64,000 nt of DNA from G965247475 sp965247475 (GTDB taxonomy: Bacteria; Chloroflexota; UBA11872): NCBI GenBank assembly GCA_965247475.1, contig OZ252016.1:868001-932000 (forward strand), read 5' to 3'. The translations under genes were made by a program, and so were the position numbers. Each line of letters opens with the position of its first letter. The stretch's first letter is position 1. Positions 37,231 to 44,086 of this stretch are shown piece by piece. The notes below the pieces were generated by a model that was given only the letters and a program-made list of their open reading frames with translations, did not search any database and had not been told where the DNA came from.

Positions 37231-38687
37231 CGGCGACCGACGTCCGCACCGACTACCGGGTCGTGATTGGGCTGGAGACGCACGTGCAGCTCCGCACCCG
37301 AAGCAAGATGTTCTGCGGGTCCAGCGCCGACTACGCCAGCGCGCCGCCCAACACGCACGTCTGTCCCGTCTGCCTGGGCATGCCCGGCGTGCTGCCGGTC
37401 ATCAACCGCCAGGCCGTCGACTTCACGATCATGACCGGGCTTGCGCTCAACTGCGAGATCCCGGACTACGCCAAATTCGATCGCAAGAACTACGCCTATC
37501 CCGATCTCATGAAGTGGTATCAGATCTCGCAGTACGACCTGCCGCTGTGCGTGGACGGGTCGATCGAGATCGCGGTCGGCGGCGCGGCCAAGCGGATCGG
37601 CATCACCCGTGTCCACCTCGAGGAGGACACCGCCAAGCTCACCCACGTGACCGGCGCGGACGGGATTCCGGCGAGCTTGATCGACGTCAACCGGTCGGGC
37701 GTGCCGCTGATGGAGGTCGTGAGCGAGCCGGATTTCGACTCGCCCGAGCAGGCCGCCGCCTACGGCCTGGAGCTTCGGACGATCCTCCGATGGCTTGGCG
37801 TGTCGACCGCTAACATGCAGGATGGCGCCCTCCGGATCGACGCGAACGTCTCCGTGTGGCCGGCCGGTGAGGACGTGGGAGACACCAAAGTCGAAGTCAA
37901 AAACATGAACTCGTTCCGGTCATTGCAGCGGGCGATGGCGTTCGAGATCGACCGCCAGATTGCGCTGCGCGAACGAGGCGAGCCGCTCGTTCAAGAAACG
38001 CGCGGATGGGACGAATCGAGCGAGGAGACCGTTCCGCAGCGAACCAAGGAATACGCGCACGACTATCGGTACTTCGCCGAGCCCGATCTGCCCCCGCTGC
38101 ACATCACGCGTGAGCGCGTCGAGCGGCTGCGCGCGCGCATGCCCCGGCTGCCTGACGCGGTTCGATCCGAGCTGCTGGACGTCCATGACGCCGCACCGGC
38201 CGACGTGGACGAGTTGATTCAGGACAAGCCGCTGACCGAGTACGCGCTCGCGCTGGCGGCCGGCGCTCCGAACGGCCGCGCGGCGATTACCTGGATCGTG
38301 CACGACCTCCGCCGAGTGTTGAACGAACGCGAGATCGGGTCGGATGCGATACCCGTGACGGTCGCCCAGATGGCCGAGCTGCTGACCCTGCGGGATTCGG
38401 GTGACCTGAGCAGCACGATGGCGGCGGAAGTATTGGAGGATATGTTCGCGACCGGCCGGTCGGCCGGTGAGATCGTCGCCGCGCGCGGACGCCAGATCAG
38501 CGATTCGGACGAACTGCTGGAAATCGCCCGGCGCGTCATCGCGGCGAACCCGGCCGCGGCGGACGACTACCGTGCCGGCAAGGATCGCGCCGTGCAGTTT
38601 CTGATGGGGCAGGTGATGCGGGAGACCAAGGGCAAGGCGAATCCGGCGCTCGTCACCGAGCTGCTGCGCCGGGAGCTGGACGCGTGA
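37227..38687 (+). CDS. gatB: Aspartyl/glutamyl-tRNA amidotransferase subunit B
   Basis: The product is 486 aa from TTG 37227, which overlaps the gatA stop (TTGA); the longer frame only adds Arg-rich sequence. YRVVIGLETHVQLRTRSKMF, PNTHVCPVCLGMPGVLP, NRSGVPLMEVVSEPD, VEVKNMNSFRSL and QRTKEYAHDYRYFAEPDLPP are classic GatB kinase-domain motifs; KMFCG and CPVCLG hold the zinc cysteines. The C-terminal YqeY-like tRNA-binding tail ends NPALVTELLRREL. It activates the carboxyl group of Glu/Asp-tRNA with ATP and transfers ammonia delivered from GatA. Confidence 0.95.
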   Translation: MTATDVRTDYRVVIGLETHVQLRTRSKMFCGSSADYASAPPNTHVCPVCLGMPGVLPVINRQAVDFTIMTGLALNCEIPDYAKFDRKNYAYPDLMKWYQISQYDLPLCVDGSIEIAVGGAAKRIGITRVHLEEDTAKLTHVTGADGIPASLIDVNRSGVPLMEVVSEPDFDSPEQAAAYGLELRTILRWLGVSTANMQDGALRIDANVSVWPAGEDVGDTKVEVKNMNSFRSLQRAMAFEIDRQIALRERGEPLVQETRGWDESSEETVPQRTKEYAHDYRYFAEPDLPPLHITRERVERLRARMPRLPDAVRSELLDVHDAAPADVDELIQDKPLTEYALALAAGAPNGRAAITWIVHDLRRVLNEREIGSDAIPVTVAQMAELLTLRDSGDLSSTMAAEVLEDMFATGRSAGEIVAARGRQISDSDELLEIARRVIAANPAAADDYRAGKDRAVQFLMGQVMRETKGKANPALVTELLRRELDA

Positions 38688-39958
38688 CCGGCTCGAACCC
38701 GGCGGCGCCCCACGCCCCCATGGGGGCGTATGAATCGGCGCTCGAACAGTTCGACCGCGCGGCCGATCGGCTTGGCCTCGATGCCGGGATCCGCGAGATG
38801 CTCCGTCGGCCGCGACGAGAGCTCGTGGTGAACTTCCCAGTGGAGATGGACGACGGCTCGATCCGAGTCTTCACGGGGTATCGGGTTCATCACAATCTCA
38901 CCCGCGGACCAACCAAGGGCGGCATCCGCTACCACCCGAGCGCCGATCTGGACGAGGTCCGGGCCCTGGCCATGCTGATGACCTGGAAGTGCGCCGTGAT
39001 GGGGCTCCCCTACGGCGGAGCGAAGGGCGGCGTGCAGGTGGACCCGCGCGCCTTGAGCCTTCGCGAGCTAGAGAACCTCACGCGACGCTACGCCACCGAG
39101 ATCAGCCCGATGATCGGTCCCGAAGGCGACATCCCGGCGCCCGACGTGGGGACGAACGCCCAGATCATGGCGTGGATCATGGACACCATCTCGATGCACA
39201 CCGGTCACTCCGTGCCCGCGGTCGTCACGGGCAAGCCGGTCGCCATCGGAGGATCGGAAGGCCGGGCGCTGGCGACATCTCGGGGAATGCTGGCGGTCGC
39301 CCTCGAGGCATTGGGGCGCACCGGCGGATCGCCCGAGGGACTGACCCTCGCCGTCCAGGGCGCGGGGAACGTCGGGATGGGCGCCGCCAGCCTGTTCACC
39401 GAGGCGGGCTTCAAGCTCGTGGCGATTTCCGATAGCCGCGGCGGCACGCTGAATCGCGGCGGTCTCGATCCAGATGCCCTGGAGTTGCATCGCGCCGAAC
39501 GCGCGCCGCTGTCGGAGTTCCGCGACGGGGACGCGATCACCAACGCGGAGCTGCTCGAGCTCGACGTCGACGTGCTGGCCCCGTCCGCGATCGACGGGCA
39601 GATCACCGGCGCGAATGCCGCCCGCGTGACGGCGCCGCTGATCGTGGAGGGCGCCAATGGGCCGACGACGCCGGACGCGGATGCCGTCTTGAACGACCGC
39701 GGGACGGTGATCCTGCCCGATGTGCTCGCGAATGCAGGCGGCGTCACGGTCTCGTACTTCGAATGGGTGCAGGATCTTCAGCAGTTCTTCTGGTCCGAAG
39801 AGGAGATCAACCAGCGTCTGGAACGGCACATGCGCGAGGCGTTCGACGCCGTGTGGTCACGGGCGAGTCGTGAAGCCGTGAGCCTTCGGGTCGCCGCCAA
39901 TATGGTGGCTATCGAACGCGTCGCCCAGGCCACCCAGCTGCGCGGCATATACCCGTAG
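38684..39958 (+). CDS. gdhA: Glu/Leu/Phe/Val dehydrogenase (glutamate dehydrogenase)
   Basis: A 424-residue enzyme starting at GTG within the gatB stop (GTGA). The substrate pocket lysines lie in GPTKGGIRYHP, MTWKCAVMGLPYGGAKGG, and the catalytic aspartate in GPEGDIPAPDVGTNAQ. The Rossmann domain has VQGAGNVGMGAA. The length and hexameric-type motifs fit NAD(P)-dependent glutamate dehydrogenase, interconverting glutamate with 2-oxoglutarate and ammonia. Coupling to gatCAB ties glutamate turnover to tRNA amidation, which consumes glutamine and releases glutamate (inference from gene order). Confidence 0.93.
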   Translation: MTGSNPAAPHAPMGAYESALEQFDRAADRLGLDAGIREMLRRPRRELVVNFPVEMDDGSIRVFTGYRVHHNLTRGPTKGGIRYHPSADLDEVRALAMLMTWKCAVMGLPYGGAKGGVQVDPRALSLRELENLTRRYATEISPMIGPEGDIPAPDVGTNAQIMAWIMDTISMHTGHSVPAVVTGKPVAIGGSEGRALATSRGMLAVALEALGRTGGSPEGLTLAVQGAGNVGMGAASLFTEAGFKLVAISDSRGGTLNRGGLDPDALELHRAERAPLSEFRDGDAITNAELLELDVDVLAPSAIDGQITGANAARVTAPLIVEGANGPTTPDADAVLNDRGTVILPDVLANAGGVTVSYFEWVQDLQQFFWSEEEINQRLERHMREAFDAVWSRASREAVSLRVAANMVAIERVAQATQLRGIYP

Positions 39959-40017
39959 CCGCGTCTCTCACCGGACCTCGCAACGTGGCCCGACTTTCAG
40001 GTCGGGATCTCCCAGCT

Positions 40018-40692
40018 TCATCCGCGCCCCGCGGCGGCCAGCCGCTCGCGTACGACCTGCCACGAGAACGCTGAGTCGTCCTCGAACGTCGCGCCGACGT
40101 CGGAGAACGGCTCGCGTCCCTCATCGGCGGGGTTGTAGAGCTGTGTCGGGCTGTTGTGCAAGATCGCCGGCGTCTGGCTGACGACCAGGAAGCCGTGATG
40201 CACTCGACGCGGGATCAGCACGCAATGCTGCTCGTCGTCCGGCATTGCCTCGCCGAGCGTCAAGAGATCGAGCGCACCTCGGGTTGGTGAGCCGGCCCGG
40301 CCGTCCCACAAGGCGAGAACGATCGTTCCGGCGGCGACGGAGAAACGGTCCTCTTGGTGGGAATGCACGTGCCACACGTCCTCGTCACGTGCCGCGCCCT
40401 GCGGAGTGATCGAGAAATACGTCTGGGCGAACGGACGGCGACGGTCGTCATATATGTCGGTCCAGTCCGTTCGCAGGATCTCGACCAGGCTTCCCGATTC
40501 GTCCCGATTGACCCGCAGCGGCCGCGCAACCACGTCGTGGATACGGACCTTGAACTCGAGCTTCAACGAACTCTCTGCGCGTGGGGGGAATCGGACGTCG
40601 ACAAGTGTAGATACCCAAGCAACGCGGCGTTCCGGCCCTGGGCGTAACCGCGACAACACATTCGTAAGTCGCGTGGTAGAATACTTGCCCAT
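40018..40692 (-). CDS. dTDP-4-dehydrorhamnose 3,5-epimerase-like cupin protein
   Basis: 224 aa from ATG 40692; TTG 40566 is an alternative that starts close to the domain (KLEFKVRIHDVVARPLRV). The RmlC-like fold is indicated by RDESGSLVEILRTDW, FAQTYFSITPQG, DVWHVHSHQEDRFSVAAG, LIPRRVHHGFLV and LHNSPTQLYNPADEGR. The HxHxxxxDRF block and the HHGF block hold the residues for proton abstraction and substrate contact in epimerases. Family members epimerise nucleotide sugars for rhamnose or related deoxysugars. No other rml genes are nearby, so the substrate is open. Divergent from the 40726 gene. Confidence 0.75.
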   Translation of the reverse strand: MGKYSTTRLTNVLSRLRPGPERRVAWVSTLVDVRFPPRAESSLKLEFKVRIHDVVARPLRVNRDESGSLVEILRTDWTDIYDDRRRPFAQTYFSITPQGAARDEDVWHVHSHQEDRFSVAAGTIVLALWDGRAGSPTRGALDLLTLGEAMPDDEQHCVLIPRRVHHGFLVVSQTPAILHNSPTQLYNPADEGREPFSDVGATFEDDSAFSWQVVRERLAAAGRG

Positions 40693-40725
40693 ATCTAGGC
40701 CCAGATCGGGCCGGGCGGGATTGCA

Positions 40726-41067
40726 ATGAAGCAGGTCCGCACCGACCGTCCATCATGGGAAACGCGGCAGGATATCCGTCGTGCCGCCCTGCGGTTGGCT
40801 AGCGCAATTCAGGCCAAGGTGCCGGATGCGCGCCTGGTGATCGATACCGACACGGTGGACGGCGAGGACGCATTCGTATGGGTGCAGCTGCCTCGCGGCA
40901 CTCGTTCTGAGAACGTGGGGGTGGCGGTCGAGCGCCTGAGCCGCCGCATCGGGTTGACGACGGGCTTTTGGATCGTCCCGCGTATCGTCAGCGCCGAGTT
41001 CGAATCCGGGCCGGTGGTTCGGCTGCGGCCCAGGCTCTTCAATTCGCCGCGCCCGTTGATCCTCTAG
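40726..41067 (+). CDS. Conserved small protein of unknown function
   Basis: A 113-residue protein, not recognised. It has a basic helical N-terminus (RQDIRRAALRLASAIQAKV), an alternating beta segment (DARLVIDTDTVDGEDAFVWVQLP), a second helix (NVGVAVERLSRRI) and a beta end (GLTTGFWIVPRIV), so it is probably a compact alpha/beta protein. There is no signal peptide or cysteine. A TAGAAT (40675-40680) upstream could drive it. Its 3' end overlaps convergent mobA by 29 nt. Confidence 0.65.
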   Translation: MKQVRTDRPSWETRQDIRRAALRLASAIQAKVPDARLVIDTDTVDGEDAFVWVQLPRGTRSENVGVAVERLSRRIGLTTGFWIVPRIVSAEFESGPVVRLRPRLFNSPRPLIL

Positions 41068-41737
41068 CCCGCGCTTCGGGGGCTCCACGCACGCGCGCCA
41101 GGTCGCCCCGCGCTCGGTGATAGTCCGCCGGCGTGTTGAGGTTTCTGAACGACGCGAGCTCGGGGTCGATCGCGCGCAGCTCACGCTCGTGGACCCACAC
41201 GACGGCGCGGGCCTCGAACAGCCCCGCGATTTTCAATCGGCCCGCCTCGATCAGCGTCTTGGCGGGCCCGAGAACCGACCGGCTGTAGACGGCGTGCAAC
41301 GGCTCGGGTCGGCCTGAGACGATCGGAACGACCGCATCCGCGCTGCCGAGACGGTCGACCAGGTGACCCACCAGACCGAGGTCCAGGAACGGCATGTCGG
41401 CGCCCGCCACGAAGCTCGGTCCGCGGCCGGCCGCCAGGACGCCGCTGTAGATGCCGCCGAGGCTGCCCGCGCCCGGGAAGACATCGCGCACGATGCGAGC
41501 TCCACGCACCACCGGATCGTCGTTCGCGACGATGATCACGTCCGGCGAAACCTCGCCCAGCCGCGCTGCGATCGCCTGCAGCAGGACCCGTTCGCGGCCG
41601 TCGCTGTCCGTGTCCCACGGCAGCAGCCGCTTGTCGCGCCCCATTCGCCGGCTGGCGCCGCCCGCCAGCAGGACTACGGAGAAAGTGGCGTGAGGAGCGG
41701 CGCCTGGGCTTGTGTCGGGCGGACCGTTGACAGTCAC
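41039..41737 (-). CDS. mobA: Molybdenum cofactor guanylyltransferase MobA-like
   Basis: The product is about 232 aa from GTG 41737. An N-terminal extension open to 42010 would run antisense through thioredoxin and is rejected. VVLLAGGASRRMGRDKRLLPW is the NTP-binding P-loop-like signature. VIIVANDD, GAGSLGGIYSGVLAA, VAGADMPFLD (metal-binding Asp) and FRNLNTPADYHRA complete the MobA pattern. It would attach GMP to molybdopterin to make the bis-MGD-type cofactor. No other molybdenum genes are in the window. The MobA family also includes related nucleotidyltransferases, so substrate is fairly but not fully certain. Confidence 0.85.
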   Translation of the reverse strand: MTVNGPPDTSPGAAPHATFSVVLLAGGASRRMGRDKRLLPWDTDSDGRERVLLQAIAARLGEVSPDVIIVANDDPVVRGARIVRDVFPGAGSLGGIYSGVLAAGRGPSFVAGADMPFLDLGLVGHLVDRLGSADAVVPIVSGRPEPLHAVYSRSVLGPAKTLIEAGRLKIAGLFEARAVVWVHERELRAIDPELASFRNLNTPADYHRARGDLARVRGAPEARARGSTGAAN

Positions 41738-41803
41738 GTGTGGCCTGCCTAGGCTCGAATCGACGCACGATACATTCTCGAGCACCCAAGGATAGAGACG
41801 CGC

Positions 41804-42133
41804 ATGCCCACGACTGAAGCCGTCACTGACAGTGAATTCCAGAGCATGGTCCTCGAATCCGAGCTGCCGGCCATTGTGGACTTCTGGGCCGAGTGGTGCG
41901 GCCCGTGCAAGATGGTGTCGCCGCTGATCGACGAGTTGTCCGACGAATACGCGGGCAAGGTGGCGTTCTTCAAGGTCGATGTCGATGAGAACCCGAACGC
42001 GCCGATGCAATACGGCGTGCGCGGGATTCCCACGCTGATCGTGTTCAAGTCCGGGCAGGAGGTTGACCGCGTGGTCGGATTCCGGCCCAAGGGCGATCTA
42101 CAGCGCACGCTGGATCGGGCGCTGGCGGCGTAG
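41804..42133 (+). CDS. trxA: Thioredoxin
   Basis: A 109-residue canonical thioredoxin with FWAEWCGPCKMV (redox cysteines 32 and 35), DVDENPNAPMQYGVRGIPTL with the cis-proline, and VVGFRPKGDLQRTL. AAGGA lies upstream of the ATG. It reduces disulfides in cytoplasmic proteins. It is divergent from mobA and convergent with dnaG, whose 3' end overlaps it by 89 nt on the other strand. Confidence 0.96.
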   Translation: MPTTEAVTDSEFQSMVLESELPAIVDFWAEWCGPCKMVSPLIDELSDEYAGKVAFFKVDVDENPNAPMQYGVRGIPTLIVFKSGQEVDRVVGFRPKGDLQRTLDRALAA

Positions 42134-44030
42134 CGGCGGCGTCTTCCGCCCTGCCCGCCGTGAGCCTCGCGCTCGGCGAGCGCGAGTTCGAGCCGATCAG
42201 CACGGATAGTTCCGTCTCCGCCTGGAAGACGCTCATCCGCTCCTGGCGCAATCGTTCCCGACCGTCTCGAAACGCGTCCGTTGCCGCCACGGACTCTTGA
42301 TTCGATTCGAGTTCCGTCATCTCATTCCATTCGTTGTCGAGCTGTCGTCGCCGCAGCCGGACCGCGACCCGCTGCAGCGCGCTCGCCAGCGATTGATCGT
42401 CGAGCGCCTCGCGATCGAGAAGGCGGCTTCTCAGTTTCGCCAGGCGCGCGAGCGGCGCCTCATCGAGCTCTTCGCCAATTCGCGTCCAATCCAGCGTTCC
42501 CGCGGTTCGAACCGATTCGACCGCGAGAGCCAAGATGTGGCGAAGGCTGTGGTCCGAGACCCATGTCGGGTCAATTCGCGCCACCAGGTCCCAATGCGTC
42601 TCCGACGCCTGTAGCACGTACTCGAGCAGACCTTCCTCCACCCGATCGCCGGCCTGCGACGGCGCCTCGCGGGCCGGCGCCCGCCGCGATCGACGGGGTC
42701 GACGGCTGCGCGCGACCTGGAGCACCTCATCCGGCGCAACACCGGAAAGCTCCGAGAGCCGGCCGAGGTAGTGCGATCGAACCACGGGGTTCTGAAGCTC
42801 CGCCACGATCGGGCCGAGTTCTTGCACCGCCCGGTTCTTTCCGGCGAGCGTCGTAAGGTCGTGCTCACGCATCGCCCACCGGAAGTAGTAGTCGGCCAGT
42901 GGGGTAGGGGCCGCGAGCATCGACCGCCACCGATCCGGCTCGGCCCGAATCACGGCATCCGGGTCTTCGCCCTCGCCAAGCTCCACGATCACGATGTCGG
43001 TCGCCAGACGGCCCTCGTGCCGGATCAAGCCCCGAAAATCGAGTGACGACTCGGTCTGATAGTCGGCGGACTCGCGCAGGATGTCGGCGCCTCGACGTGT
43101 GGCGGCGGCGCCGGCCGCATCCGCATCCAGCGCCAGCACGATCCGACGCGCGCCCGAAGTCGTCAGCGTTCGTGCCTGCTCGGCTGTGAGCGCCGTCCCC
43201 ATCGACGCCACGGTGTTGGCAAATCCATGCTCGTGCGCCGCGATGGCGTCCATGTAGCCTTCCACGGTGACCGCCGAGCCTTCCTGCCGGATCGCCTCGC
43301 GCGCCATGTGGAAGGCGTACAGGTGGTCGCCCTTTCTGAACACGTCGCTGTCGGGCGTGTTCAGATACTTGGGCTCGGCGTCGCCCAGCGCCCGAGCGCC
43401 GAACCCGACGATCGCGCCGCGCCGGTCCCAGATCGGGAACACGATCCGATTGAAGAAGTAGTCACGCGGGCCTCGTTCGCCGTCGCGGGCCAGCCCGACG
43501 TCGCGGATCAGCTCGAACTCGTACCCCATCTCGCGGAGCCGGCTCACGACCGGGGAACCGCGCGCCGGCGCGTAGCCAAGGCCGAACGTCTGGATCGTGT
43601 CGGCGCCCAGGCCGCGGTCGGCGAGGTATTCGCGGGCCTTGGAGGCCTCCACCGAGTTGAGCAGCAGTTCGTGCATGAACCGGCCCGCCTCCTTCAGTAC
43701 GGCCAGCTTGCGCTTGCGCTGCTTCGATGCCTCGGGGTCGGCGCTGCGGCTGCGCAACTCCACGCCGGTGTCGCGGGCAAGCTCGCGGAGCGCGTCCGGA
43801 AACTCGGAGCGATCGCGGCGCATCACATAGCTGAAGACGTCGCCGCCCTCGCCGCAGCCAAAGCACTTGAACGTCCCGCGGTCCGTGAACACGAAGAACG
43901 ACGGGGTCTTCTCGGTGTGGAAGGGACAGAGCCCCTTCAGGTGCCGGCCGGACTTGCGGAGGCGGATATCGCGGCCGATGAAATCGGCGATATCCAGCTT
44001 GGACTTGATTTCCTCAACCGGAGTCGCCAT
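42045..44030 (-). CDS. dnaG: DNA primase
   Basis: 661 aa from ATG 44030. The N-terminal CHC2 zinc finger reads GLCPFHTEKTPSF with CFGCGEGGD. The catalytic core has YFFNRIVFPIWD and GFGARALGD. The Toprim residues are in VTVEGYMDAIAAHEHG and VLALDADAAG. The C-terminal part (about 440-661) is helical and charged, as expected for the DnaB-interaction region, but diverged. It makes RNA primers for replication. The last 30 codons are Pro/Arg/Ala-rich and lie antisense to trxA. Confidence 0.93.
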   Translation of the reverse strand: MATPVEEIKSKLDIADFIGRDIRLRKSGRHLKGLCPFHTEKTPSFFVFTDRGTFKCFGCGEGGDVFSYVMRRDRSEFPDALRELARDTGVELRSRSADPEASKQRKRKLAVLKEAGRFMHELLLNSVEASKAREYLADRGLGADTIQTFGLGYAPARGSPVVSRLREMGYEFELIRDVGLARDGERGPRDYFFNRIVFPIWDRRGAIVGFGARALGDAEPKYLNTPDSDVFRKGDHLYAFHMAREAIRQEGSAVTVEGYMDAIAAHEHGFANTVASMGTALTAEQARTLTTSGARRIVLALDADAAGAAATRRGADILRESADYQTESSLDFRGLIRHEGRLATDIVIVELGEGEDPDAVIRAEPDRWRSMLAAPTPLADYYFRWAMREHDLTTLAGKNRAVQELGPIVAELQNPVVRSHYLGRLSELSGVAPDEVLQVARSRRPRRSRRAPAREAPSQAGDRVEEGLLEYVLQASETHWDLVARIDPTWVSDHSLRHILALAVESVRTAGTLDWTRIGEELDEAPLARLAKLRSRLLDREALDDQSLASALQRVAVRLRRRQLDNEWNEMTELESNQESVAATDAFRDGRERLRQERMSVFQAETELSVLIGSNSRSPSARLTAGRAEDAAATPPAPDPACAVDRPWAGIRPRGQPPART

Positions 44031-44086
44031 GCGGTCATGATGCCATGGCGGCACTCCGTCGCTGCGAGCCTGTCCACGGCGTGGAT

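Noticed and set aside
41738..42010. N-terminal extension of mobA through thioredoxin antisense
   Set aside because: The added 91 residues have no MobA character and lie entirely opposite trxA; GTG 41737 precedes the domain properly.
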